DNA of 64,000 bases, from contig CAJNDS010001446.1 in NCBI GenBank assembly GCA_905221605.1, positions 439,815-503,814 of the forward strand, in the 5' to 3' direction. Below are positions 49,415-62,800 of the stretch, one piece after another (position 1 is the first letter of the stretch; every line of letters begins with the position of its first letter). The position numbers were made by a program, and so were the translations under genes. The stretch comes from Symbiodinium natans. Taxonomy: Eukaryota; Sar; Dinophyceae; Suessiales; Symbiodiniaceae. The notes beneath the pieces were generated by a model. The model was not told the origin of the DNA and did no database searches. It saw nothing but the letters and a program-made list of their open reading frames with translations.

Positions 49415-52400
49415 CGAGAGCGAGAGCGAGAGCGCGAGAGAGAGAGAGAGAGAGAGAAAAAAAAGAACAGCAAAAAAAGAGAGGGCGATTTAGTAAGGTA
49501 TTTCTGTGAGTTGCCCGCTGCGAATGCGTAGGTGTTTGAGGGTCAGCGGGGCTCAGGTTTCAGGGTCTCGGTCTCGGGTGTGTCCCAGCGAAAGCCTAGA
49601 GCGGAAGACGTGCAGACCCTAAACCCCAAACCCTCAACCCTGACTTACCTTCTAATTATACCCTTTAATTGCAAGGTATACCCTCCCCCCACTTCCCCGC
49701 CACACACATCGTAGACAACTGGGGCCCAGGTTGACCCTGAAGCTTCAATCCCGAAGCCCATACACCCTTCATGCCTGAGAAAACAAAACACCTCAACCCC
49801 AAAACTCGCCCCTAAAGCCAGAAACCCTACGTAAGTGATAACCGCCTGAAGCCCTAAACCCTGAACCCTAAAATTAATCCTCCCCTTAACTTAACCGCCC
49901 TTAATTAGGGAACCCTTCTACACCTCATTTTTACCTTTCCATAACCTTCCCTTAGAGAAATGAGAGGCGGACCGGGTTGCTCTTCTCAGCTCGCGCTGCT
50001 CGCAGAGAACGGCCACTGGGCTTGTGAACCGCGTTGTAGATAGGCGGGTTTTAGCGTCTAGGAAAGTTGGGGTTTAGGGTGTTTGGGTTTTTTAGGCAGG
50101 GGTTGAAGGTTTTGTGTTTAGGGTTTCGGGTTTAGGGTTCCAGGTTTTGAGTTTTGGTTTTTTTTTCAGGGCTTAGGCAGGGGTTGGATAGGGTTCAGGG
50201 TTTAAGGTTTAAAAACCCTAAACCCTAAACCCTAAACCCTAAACCCTAAACCCTAAACCCTAAACCCTAAACCCTAAACCCTAGAACCCTAAAACCCTAA
50301 AACCCTAAACCCTAAAACCCCCTAAACCCCCTAAACCCCCCTAAACCCTAAACCCTAAACCCTAAACCCTAAACCCTAAACCCTAAACCCTAAACCCTAA
50401 ACCCTAAACCCTAAACTAGGATTTTGGGGTGTTCAGGGCTTTCTATAAAGGGGGGGTCTCGATGAGTGAGCCGCATGGACCACCGTCCCGGGTAGTTTGC
50501 TGACTCTCAATGCGCTGAAGCTTATACGAGAGAGTCCTTAATAGGGATTATAGGGTTTAGGGTTTAGGGTTTCGGGTTTAGGGCCCCTACTATTATCATC
50601 CCTACGAGAGGCTGTTAGTATAAGGGTGAGCATCCCAACCCCTTACACCTTGAACACTGCGCCTTTTGACTGTTTGAAGCGCCGATGAACAACTTCTTCC
50701 CAGCTGCTCCCGGCCGCTCTCGGCTCGGGGGTTTAGGGTTTAGGGTTTAGGGTTAGGGTTTAGGGTTTAGGGTTCAGGGCTAAGGGTTTATGGTTTAGGG
50801 TTTAGGGTTTAGAGTGGCCTGAAGTTTAACTTTGAGGGTTCACTGTTGTGGCTAGGATGCCCAGTAGCACCCTAAAGTTAAGAGCCTCTGGCTCAAGCCG
50901 CCGACCCCGCAGGAGAACAGGTTGCAGGGTCCCAGGCAGTTGAAAGGGTGAAGAGGTTTAAAGGAGGTTTAGAAGTATGTGGGGTTAAGATTTGTTAAGA
51001 TTTTCCGCCCTAGGATGCTCACCCAGCTCCCATGGTCCTTGAAGTCGCAGGGTGCGGGTTGTGGGTTCCTCCACGGAAAAACAGCCGCCGGGGTACCCAA
51101 AGGGAAAAAGGGAGGGTTCACCGCCAAACCCATCCAGCACGCCGCCAGGGTCGGCGGACCCTCAACCCTCAACCCTCAACCCTAAACCCTAAACGAGTTG
51201 GCTCCCGGCTGTGTCCGCGCTTCCTCTTTCGGATCGTGTACCTCTTTTTTTTTTTTTTTTTTGGGGGGGGGGGGGGTTTAGGGTTTAGGGCTTTATAAGG
51301 TTTAGGTTTAGGGCGGGGGGGGGGGGGGGGGGGGGCGGTTGTTGAGGATTCGGGGGGTGAGGGCTGTTGGGCGGTGACGCGGAAGCCCCTGAGCCCAAAC
51401 CTTCAAAAAAGCTGGCGTGCTCTGGGCTCTGAACACTGCCTTATGGATCCGGGTAGGCACGGCTGGGGTTCGTTGAAATCTTGTTGTCCCTGAACTTTAA
51501 ACCCCTGAACCCCTGCACCCCTAAACCTACACGCCTAAACCCCTAAAACCCAAAACCCCAAAACCCAAGCCCTGAACCCTAAACCCCAAAAGCCCAAAAC
51601 CCTAAACCCCTCAACCCCTTTTTTCTCCTAGGGCTGAGCTTTATATCAAGCCGACTGAAAAGTTCCCGTGAGCCTAAGCGCCCTAATCCCTACCTTTCCC
51701 AAAACCTCTTTTCGTGTAGGGCTTAGGGGTTTAGGCGTTTGGGGGTTTTTGGATATTGGGTTTAGGACAGGTTAGAACTAGGGCGCCCTATAATGGGCTT
51801 TGTAAAAACACGCTAGAGAAAAGCAGGTTTGAGGGTCTGAAGGTCGTGTATAAATCGACGCGGAGGTCCCTGCAACATGGCCAAGAACGGCACCGGAACC
51901 GAGAAGAACCCCTACTCCTGGACCAGTGGCTTGCCAGGGGTGTTGGGCGTGACGTGACGGTTCAGGGTTTAGGGGTTTAGGGGTTTAGGGGTTTAGGGGT
52001 TTAGGGGTTTAGGGGTTTAGGGGTTTAGGGGTTTAGGGGTTTAGGGGTTTAGGGGGTTAGGGGGTTAGGGGTTTAGGGGTTTAGGGGTTTAGGGGTTTAG
52101 GGGTTTAGGGGTTTAGGGGTTTAGGGGTTTAGGGGTTTAGGGGTTTAGCGGTTTAGCGGTTTAGCGTTTTAGCGGTTTAGGGGTTTAGGGGTTTAGGGGT
52201 TTAGGGTTTCGGGTTTAGGGTTTAGATGGGTTTAGTATGTAGGAGGTTAAGGACTAAGAGTTAGGGTTCAGGGCACAGGCGGCTTGGCTCCAAAAAAGCT
52301 CGGATTCGCAAGATGATTGAAAGTTCCATGCGGCGTGGAGCTACGGGTCACATGCGCTGCTGTCGCTGCAGCTGGTTGTTTCCGATAATAAGGGGATTCT

Positions 52401-55400
52401 ACTATATTTGGGGATTGAAAAGGGTAATTACCCCTGTAATCGGAAACCCCCCAATAGCAAGGTCTGCAACACAACAGGGCCCGAAAAGGGAACACAGCTT
52501 TGAGCTGGCGATATCGTCCCAAAGGCTGACCCCTTGCTCCCCAAAGAAAACTGGACAAGCAAGACCAAATCCTTAAAACCACCAAGCCCCTAAATCGAAC
52601 ACCAAACCCCTAAACCCCTAAACCCTGACCCCCAAATCCTGAGCCCGAAGCCCTGAACCCTAAACTCTCTAAACCCTAAACCCCCACCCCCGAAACCCCT
52701 AAGCCCCGAAAACGCATCTCAACTTGGTAGCCCAGTGGTGCCTTGCCGCTTTCTTGTTTCAAGGTTCCCTCCCTAAACCCAAAACCCTAATGTGGACCCC
52801 CTCTTCAAAGACAATTTGGCCGAATTATTCAGGACATCGTGACTGTTTGGGAGTCCCTCTTTAAAGACAAACCGCTCCCGAATTCCGGATTCTTTTTTAG
52901 GATTTGAGGCTTGTTTCGGCCCGGCTCCGGCTTAAAGCCGGGCCTTATGATTTTAAAGCCGGACCTGGTGATTTTAAGGCCGACCTCATTCATTCCCACC
53001 GGCCCGAAATCATTAATTCCCTTTAAGAAACCATTTGAACAATTGGTTTCGTTCAATCCGACAAGGGGGTGGTCCAGGAGCCCCCTTCGGCCCCCAATAA
53101 TGGGACTGATTCGGGCCCGCTTTAATGTCTATGCCCCGGCGTGGAGGCTCCGAATTTGGAAAAAGCCTATGGATCCCTTCTATATAAATTCATATAAACT
53201 CATCCCGGACCCCTTTTCGATTCGCGCGGCTCCCTTTTAAATTCATATGAGCTCATCCCGTTTAAATTCATCTGGATCCCGTTTAAATCTATCTAAACTC
53301 CTCCCTATTAAAATCATACAAGCCATTATAGAGGGTAAAATCCAGCCTCGACTGTTCAGGGGGGGGGGCCCACACTAAAGAGGGTCCCACATAAAACCCC
53401 AAACCCTAAACCCCAAACCCCAAACCCCAAACCCCGGAAGCCCAGAACCCTAACAGCACATGGTTACTGGGCTACCAAGTCGGCCAAATACGATGTACGG
53501 ATAGCCCTAAACCCTAAACCCTAAACCCTAAACCCTAAACCCTAAACCCTAAACCCTAAACCCTAAACCCTCAATTCCCCGAAGCCCTTACCCCTAAACC
53601 GCTACAACGCATTTCAACAAGGCAACGCCAACGTCCTCTGGGTGGATCAGCCAGCCGCGACCGGCTTCTCCACTGGGCTGCCGTTGGCCCCGTGGGTTCA
53701 TGTGAAAAGGTTTTTTGTTGACTTGGGGTTTAGGGGTTTAGGGTTTAGGGTTTGGGGTTTAGGGTTTAGGGTTTGGGGTTTAGCGTTAGGGTTTAGGGTT
53801 TAGGGCTATCCGTATTTTTTGGGGTTTGCGGTGCAGGGGTTTAGTGTTCTGGGGGTTTACAGGAGTTAGGGTTTTTTCTGGGCTGCAAGTAGCTGGAGTT
53901 TTAGGGTGTGGGGATTTTGTCTTGGAGGTTTGGGGGCTTTCCGAGGTTTAGCATTTGGCGTAGGGTGTGGTTGTGTTTGCTTATATTGCTCTCATTAGAT
54001 GGTGAAAGGGCTGGGTGTAGAGTTGGTAGAAGGTCGCTGGGTTCAAGGCGTACTCGGGTTTGAAGACAGATAGTCACTTCTCGAAAATTTGGTCCCTTTT
54101 GCGGGGTTACTACGATAGAGCGGCCCCTCATGTTTAGGGGGCCCAAAAAGTGAAATTACTTAGGAGAACTCACCAGATGTCTGCAGTTGTTCCTTCCAGT
54201 GTCTTTTGGGGTGTCGGGTGTGCTCTCCGTCCTTCGAGGTGCATGACGAAGATGGCGTCGCCAAGAACATGTACAACTTCATGCAGGACTTGACACTTGT
54301 GGATTTGTTTGAGAGTTTGGGGGTTTGAGAGGTTACGTGTCGTGTTTTTTAAGAGGCCTGGCGAACCAGTTGTAGCCAAACCCTAAACCCTAAGCCCTAA
54401 AAACCTAAAACAATTGTGGTAGCATGCTGCATGGTAAGCCAAAGTCCCAAATCCCGAAGCCCCAGCCTCCCAGGAGTTCTACAAGGCGTTGCCTCAGTAC
54501 CTTGGTAGCCCTGTGGTATCCTTTTCCCCTATTTTGGTTCTAAGCTCTAAACCCTAAACCCTAAACCCTAAACCCTAAACCCTCAAACCCTCAAGCCCCT
54601 ACACCCTACACCCCAAACCCTAAACCCACGGCTACCAAGGTACAAGCACCTTGACTTCTTCATCTTCGGCGAGTCCTATGCCGGACACTACGCGCCCTGC
54701 GCAGCAGGGCCTGGGGCCCAAAACCCTAAACCCTAAACCCTAAACCCTAAACCCTAAACCCTAAAGCCTAAACCCTAAACCCTAAACCCTAAACCCTAAA
54801 CCCTAAACCCTAAACCCTAAACCCTAAACCCTAAACCCTAACCCCAATTCGACTCACAGGTGCCGGCCGTGTCCCACTACATCTGGCAGCAGAATCAGAA
54901 GGGCGACGCCTTCAAGGTCCCCTTGAAAGGCTCCTTCAACTTTCTGGGTTTGGGGTTTGGTTTAGGGTTTAGGGTTTCGGGTTTCGGGTTTAGGGTTTCG
55001 GGTTCAGGGTTTAGGGCTGAGGGCAGAGGGTTGAGGGTTTAGGGTTGAGGGCTGAGGGCTTGGGGCTGAGGGGGAGGGAGCCGATCCGGCAGGATACCCT
55101 GTGCAGTCCCTTAAAGGAGCTTCCTCCCCCAGAACAAGTAAGACACCCGTAAACCCCAAAAGCACAACACCCGCTTAACCCCTAAACTCCTAGACCCTAA
55201 AACCCTCAATCACCTAAATCCCTTAAATTCCCAAACCCCTACATCCCAAAACCACGGAATCCCCAAAACCCTAAGAAAAGCTTTGGGGGGATCGCGCGGC
55301 GGTTCCCGGAGCGCAGGCCTGGGCGTCGGCAACGGCCTGACGGATCCCCAGGCCCATGCTTTCGGTCAACTTTAGGTCTTTAGGGGTCTGCGTTGGGGTT

Positions 55401-56803
55401 TTGGATTTAGCGGTTTGGAGGTCTACGGGTGTAGGGTTTCAGGGCTCAGGGTCGTAGGGGGTAGGGTTCAGGGTTCAGGGTTCAGGGTTTACAGGTTTAG
55501 AGGTTTAGGGTTTAGAGGTTTAGGGTTTAGATGTCTAGGATTTAGAGGATTAGAGGTTTAGGGGTTTAGGGTCATGGGTCTGTGGGTTTAGGGGTTTAGT
55601 GAGGCTTCGAGATATTAAGGTTCTAAGTTTTATCGGGCCTTGGAGAGTTTTTGGCCTGTGGGGGTTCAGCCCAGTGGCACTCCTACTCTCTCTTTTGGCG
55701 GCGCAAGGTTCCCCACAATGCTACACACCCAGCACTGAGCTCTGGATGTAGCAAATAGGGTTTGGGGGTTATTATCGTATATTTATAAAGGAACCATAAG
55801 GGAATCTTCGTAGGAATCATCCCGACCCCTACATTACTGAGAGGTTTTCAGGACTTTGAGGTTTAGGGCTTGGTGTTTAGGGTTGTATCTCGAGGGGTTT
55901 AGTGTGGTCTAGGGTCTACGGTTGGGTTTAGGGTTTAGGGTTTAGGGTTTAGGGTTTAGGGTTTAGGGTTTAGGGTTTAGGGTTTAGGGTTTAGGGTTTA
56001 GGGTTTAGGGTTTAGGGTTTAGGGTTTAGGGTTTAGGGTTTAGGGTCTCGGGTCTCGGGTTTCGGGTTTCGGGTTTCGGGTTTCGGGTGCCAGGAGCAGT
56101 ACAAGTGGTACGGAGACATGGCCTACGACGGGGGCAAGTCTGAGGGAGGAACCCTGCAGAAAGGCGGCCCTGGGGTTTCGGCTCTCCCTGAGGGGTTCAG
56201 GGTTTAGGGTTCAGGGGCCCCAAACCCTAAACCCTAAACCCTAAACCCTAAACCCTAAACCCTAAACCCTAAACCCTAAACCCTAAACCCTAAACCCAGA
56301 AAGTTGAAGGAGCCTTTCAAGGGGACCTTGAAGGCGTCGCCCTTCTGATTCTGCTGCCAGATGTAGTGGGACACAAGCCCTAAACCCTAAACCCTAAACC
56401 CTAAACCCTAAACCCTAAACTCTAAACCCTAAACCCTACGCCCACCGCCTGATGCAGGCTTCGGGCCTGTGCCAAGCACCCCCCTCACTCGATGTCTTCC
56501 CGGTACCCTGTTTCCTCTTTCTGTGGTGTTGGGTTCCCTTTTAAGCCCATTGGACCAAGACACTGCCCTTTTTTTTGGGTTCCTAGGTAGCCTAGTCGAG
56601 GCAGGGTGTGGGTTCGGCTGTAATCCTCCCGCCCCCCCCCCCCCCCCCCCCCCCTCTACAGTGGACTCCTTAAGCACCAAGCCCGCAAGCCCCGACATGG
56701 TTCTTCAAGTTGGGATGTTCTTAGTACCCCCTACTGTAATCCCGACTAAGGACTGTTAGTATAAGGGGGAACATCCCAAGCCCTAAGCCCTAAGCCCTAA
56801 GCC

Positions 56804-56842
<39 letters not shown>

Positions 56843-59800
56843 ACCCTAAACCCTAAACCCTAAACCCTAAACCCTACGGTTCTTGAAGCCTTGCAAGGCG
56901 TCATCGGCAAGCTGGGAAGCCTGGCGATGAAGGCTGCCAGCATCCCCTGCGTGAAGCAGATCGCGTCCTGCAACGCCGGGGATGTGCCACGGCAGACTTC
57001 AGACGCAGGGTTTAGGGTTTAGGGTTTAGGGGTTAGGGTTTGGGGTTTAGGGTTTAGGGTTCAGGGTTTAGGGTTTAGGGTTTAGTTTTTTTTTTTTTTT
57101 TGGGGGGGGGGGGTGGGGGGGTTTGGGGCTTAGGGTCTAGGCGTTTAGGTTCCAGGGCCTAGTTAGCTTGCGAGCCCCAAACCTACTTACCTTTCGTCTC
57201 TATATCAAGAGCTATATCTGCAGGACATCCTCCAGGGTCCTTCGTACGAAGCACCTGATAGAATTCCTAGGCAACCTACAAATACTATAGTAGCACTAAC
57301 AACGATAAGCATAATACTCGTATAATAATCACTCATGATGGCAAACAAACTACAAGGTTGAACGCACGCACGCGCGCGGCGCGTGGTGCCGTTTCCGTGC
57401 AGCAGACACTCAATTATTCAGAGACTCAGACGCTCAGACACTCAGAACCTCAGACGCTCGTGCTTACACACTCATTCGCTTCCAAGAAAGACTTCCCTGA
57501 TACGTCTGCAAGTGTGCATGTCTGGGTGTCTGGGTGTTCTCCTGCCGACCGAATTTTGACAACGACAGTGAGACAGTCAGACGCTCAGACAGTCGGACCC
57601 TTGAGGCTGTTGGTCTTTCGATTTGTGCCTTGTTTGCGAGCTCCTCTCGAGCATTGATGAGTGGTTGTATGCAAGCACTCAGACTCAGACAATCACTCAA
57701 AAGCTGTTCCCTTTTCAGGCCTGTTCACTGTTCACTTGTCGGTTCGGGGGTTTCCGAAACTAGGGGTGCCTTATTGGGGTCCTTATTCTAAGGGGATCCT
57801 ACAGTACTATTTGTAGGCCTGTACTAGGGGTCCCTCATTTTCGTAAGCCCCCATTTGCCACGTCTCAGAGCCGGCTTGTGAAACAATCAGCTCCAGCGCC
57901 GGCATGTTGTTGCTGCAGGAACTGAGCGTCTGACTATATGGGCATTTCCCAAAATAGCGGTACCCCTTTTTTGTACCCCAAACAGAAAGAAGAATCCCCT
58001 TAGAGGGAACAGCAAAAGGGTACCCCTGTTTTCGGACACTCCCCATCTGAGTGTCTGTTTTCTTCAGCTTGAGCGGCATTGCTCCCAGTAATACCAAGGG
58101 GGGGGTGGGGGGGCGAAGGCTTGAGGGCTGAGGATTTACGGCTGGGGGCTTAGGGAAGTTTAGGGTTTAAGGTCTAGGGCTTAGTCCACTTCAGGGAAGG
58201 TTAGGGTCGAGGGTAGGCCTCTTCCCCTCATGGACATGCTCTCGGCGAACTTGCCCTGTGGGGCCACAAAACCTTGGGAACCCGAAGCCAAGTCCCCACC
58301 GCTTTGCCACAAAGAGCGGCTCTCAGGACAACGCCTGCACGACGGCCTACGCCTTGTGCAACTATGGCGAGCTGATCCCCTACCAGCTGACAGGCCACCG
58401 GGGGGGGTGAGGGGGGAGGGGGGGGGGGTCATAGTACAGGGCTTACAAGGGTTTCGGCGGCCCTTCTCTGAATAGAAATGTGCAGCCCTTCTTCTAAGTG
58501 CGAAATTCGCATCGGTAGCAGCAGGGTTCATGTTCAGTGCCCACTGTTTGGTTTGAGCTACGTCCAGCCGTTACAGCAACACGGGCTTTCCGCCACACCC
58601 ATGTCCGTTACAGGATTTGCAACGCAAAGGCCGGTTTTGTATTGTAGCAGAGCTGTCACGCAGCTGTAATGGAGCTGCAACGGAGCTGTAGCGGAGCTGC
58701 AACGGAGCTGTAAACGAGCTGTAACGGAGGTGCGGAGCTGTAGCGAACGCTGTAGCGGAGCTGTATATAACGGACGCTGTAGCGGACGCTGTCACGGAGC
58801 TGGAACCGACCTGTAGCGGAGGTGCAACGGAGCTGTAACGAACGATGTAGCAGAGCTGCAACGGAACTATAACAGACGCTGTGCGGAGGTGCAACGGAGC
58901 TGTAACGGACGCTGCAGCGGAGCTGTAACGGACTGTAGTGGAGAGGTCCGCAGCACGCACGCAAACTGCATAGCAGATGATGGTAGAGCTAACACTAAAG
59001 TTTCGTGTTTATGGTTTATACCCTAAGGCTCCTATGTAGTACCTTTTTGGGGTAGTATACTAGAATCCCCTATTGGGATGCTCCCCCCTTACACTCTCCG
59101 TCCTTAATTGGGATTATAGTACCCCCTATTATAATCTCTATTAAGGAGCTGTTAGTACAAGGGGGGCATCCCAACATTCTTCCCTTTTGAGGCCACAACC
59201 CCTACGACATGCGCATCAAGTGCGAGAAGCCGCCCCTCTGCTACGACTTCAGCGCGGTCGAGGACTTCCTGAATGCCCCTTGGCCCAACTGGCTGGTTCC
59301 TAGTAGGGAATGAGGGATTGAGGGCCTTGTATATACCCTTTAAGGGATTATATATGTATATGTAATATATTATATATATTACATATACATATATAATCCC
59401 TGAACGGGTATACATGTAGGGCCCAAACTCCCTCATTCCCTGCTAGGAACCAGGGGGCCAAGCTCTGGGGCGCCCACAGCTCGGTAGGCCCTTGGGACAT
59501 TTTGTATTTTCCCTTATTGGGTTTAGGGTCTAGGGTCTAGGGTTTAAGAGGAGCCTATTCATTGAGATTTTGCAGAGGGTTTTAAGGGCCATCCCAGTAA
59601 CATTCCGGCTAAGCCTGCGCCCCCAAACCCTCAACCCCACCGCTGCGACGAAAAGCACCCGAAATGCAAGAATCTCTGAGGACAAGGACACGCAAGCGCA
59701 GCTGGGCGTGTCAAAGAAGTGGGGAAGCTGCAACCGAATCGTGAATTTGGCCTTCCAGCACGACGCTTTGACCGAGTGCTTGCTTCTTAGTAGGGTTGAG

Positions 59801-62800
59801 GCTTCGGGTGTTTCTGGTTTAGAGGAAAAAAGGGCTTGGTCTACGGGCTTGGGGTACCAGCCCTTGCAGTACAGCACCTGTCTTGGTTCTTGCAACTTCG
59901 GAATTACTCGCTCACTCCTAGTTCCGGTTCATTGCCTAGCAGCATAAACCCATATAAACCCTAAGACACCCATAAACCCCCCAAAGCGGAGCTCCATAAA
60001 CCCATATAAATCCTAAGAGAACCTATAAGAAGTCCCTAAACACTCAAAGTCGTGAGCGAAAAAAGGGTAAAAGGGTGTAAGGCATGGGCAATCGGAGAAG
60101 TCAGGAGTCTGTAGGAGTAAGGGGTTATAGTTTTATAGGGTTTCTAGGCAAATGCCCAATCCAAATCCTTGGACAGATTCCCCCAAGGCCCCAAAAACCC
60201 TAAACCCTAAACCCTAAACCCCCAATCCCAAACGCTAAACCCTAAACCCTAACCCCCCAACGCCCAAAAAAAAAAACAAATGTAAATAGGGGGATTGAGG
60301 GGTTTAGGCCTCCGGCCGGATTGCTACATAATTCCTCACTCTGTCTTCCAAAATCGAACAGAGATGCTTCAGAGTGTGCCCATACATGTTATGATGTGTG
60401 CTTCCTTTTCCGCAAGTCATAATTACCGTCCACGCTACAAGAGCGGTCACGACGATGACCAGAATTGAAGTAGGAAGGAGTGGAAATGAAGGGCAAGAGC
60501 GACTGCGTCACATCTCCAATACATCCTAAACCCCTAACCCCAAAATAACAGATGGACGACTTCCGAGGGCTTAACAGGCAAGGCACGAAGAACTCTGCCT
60601 GGACAACCTGAAAAATTCGACAAGACTGGACGACAGAGATAGCAAGAAGACCTTCGACTGAAACGCGCGGCTGAGCGCCTAGCTAGAAGCTTGGGTGTCC
60701 TGAAACAGAAGGTTCAGCCAAGAACACATACTTAACCAGCTCCAGTCTCACTCCACAAGTTCTGCGAAGGAATAAAAGAATTACAAGTCTGTTTCGTGTG
60801 ATACACCAGCCAATTATGTGTTGAGTGCACGTCAGCGCTTGCGTCCATCCGCTTTGACAAGCCCGGCAGGCCATAGATACGTTTCGCAATGTGTCCAGAC
60901 TCCCACCTACGAAGCCAAGGCCACTGCCCTTCGAAAAGTACAACAGCAACCAATTCAAAATGATCCAAGGTCAAAGTGTGGCCCGTCAAGAAGCGCATGC
61001 CTGAAGCTCACGCATGGGAGTGCCGTGCGCTCAGTATGCTACAAGTGGAAGCGCAGTACTAAGAATTGGCCGCCGAGGCTTCGCAGATCCAAAGAGCGGC
61101 CGGTTATGGTGTTGGGGTCCACTCACCGACAACGGTGTGAGGGAGCGCAGCCTTCAGTGAGCACGAAACGCGGGACAAAAGACGAGTTGGCTTATGATGA
61201 ACCTGAGTGAACAGTGCCACAATAGCCAACATGCTTTGAATGGGGGCAAGGATAGCCAGCACGTGGCGTATTATTCTCAGCCCCTGCAACATTGACTCAT
61301 ATGGTTGCAGTGTGACTTCAGCGTAGCGTCTGGGCTCAGAGCAAATAGTAGTACTCATTCGTGACCCAGCCGCGGCCAAAAACAAATCGGGCGGCTATGT
61401 TCTTGTTGAGCGCAAGCGTTTTCAGTTTTTCAGTGGTGGTTGTTGCTTAGCATGGTTTCCTCGAGAATGGGCCCGGCTCATACCAAGCAGACAAAATCCT
61501 CGCGCTACTGGACAAGTTGCGAGAGAACAATGTGCTGCTTCGAGTGGAGCGCGTGCTGCCTGAGCAGCTTTCGGAATTGTCTCCGGCGCAGGAGACACAG
61601 GACAGCACTTCACCCCACCCCAGAGACCTGTGCCCAAACGGCGTCGTCGCATGCCTGAGAGCGTGGCGCCGCCGGAAGAAAGGTCCCTAAACTTGTCATC
61701 CTCGAGTCCACGAATTTGACAATTCCATGTGTGCTGTGCTGGAGGCAACGGGTTACATCGTGTTTAATTACGGTCTAGGTCTGTCTGGCAGGTCGCACGT
61801 GTTTTGATTTTCGGTGCTTGCTCGGGCACTGTATAGTTGTCTTTGTTGCTGTGAATGAGTTTGGCTGATTATGAATTTTATAGGCTGCAGGTCTCTTGTT
61901 GTACATTGTTACAGGTTGGGGCTTTCTGTTTTGACTGCGTTGATTTTCCTGTGAATACTGTGGTAGGCGACTGTGTAGAAGCGGCGTGTTTTGCGCCGTG
62001 CCCTACCAAGGATGCATTCTGGTTTGTGGATGCTCTTCGTCTGTTACGCAGGTCCATGCCCCTGAAGGTTGCTCGACACTTGTTGCCTATCTTCCTAGTG
62101 TTGACAACTTGTTTTTGCATTGGCTCCAGATGTGTGCAGGTTGCACGCTCCGAGGTGTGGCTCTGAAATTGGCGGCTAATGGCGGTGCTGTTTTGCATGT
62201 TGTTTGGAGTCTGTCCGGAGACCTGGAGGAGTGGTTCGGCAAGCATGGACTTGCAGGCGTCTGTGGTCACTTCCTGGGATGCAGAGGTGCAAGGGAGATG
62301 AAGGGGCAGCCCGGACGCCGGGGCTCTGGTGTGCTTGTGCGGTGCTTGTTTCTGCTTGAAGATATGCGGATACGAACAGGCACGCTTTATAGGGCGGCTA
62401 TGCCCCCTCCTCCCTAAAAGTGAGGTCCAAAGTTCAAAACGTTTCGTTCAAAACGTTTCGTTCAAAACCTTTCGGGGCCGTCGGGGCCCGAGCCCTATGC
62501 AGTTTCTATAAACCCTACGCCCTAAACCCGTAAAGAAGCCAGAAGGAAATGGGAACCTCAGGATAGGAGGGTGGGCGGGTGGTTCTTCACCATGGCTCCA
62601 ACTCGCCATCGCGGTTCAGGTCCAGTGCTTGGGGCTTTTGCGGGTTCAGCTTGCGTGAAGCCCTTGAGCCCTGTACACCCTGTAAACGCCGCCCAAAACC
62701 TCCAAACCCAAACCCTTCAACCTTAAGCCTTAAACCCTAGACCCACACCAAAAACTCAAACCCTAGGAACATAGTTTCTGGTGAGGACTGGATGAAGAAC

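Noticed and set aside
58571-58964. Minus-strand ORFs of about 100-129 codons
   Set aside because: Readings of the CGGAGCTGTAA minisatellite inside carboxypeptidase intron 16.
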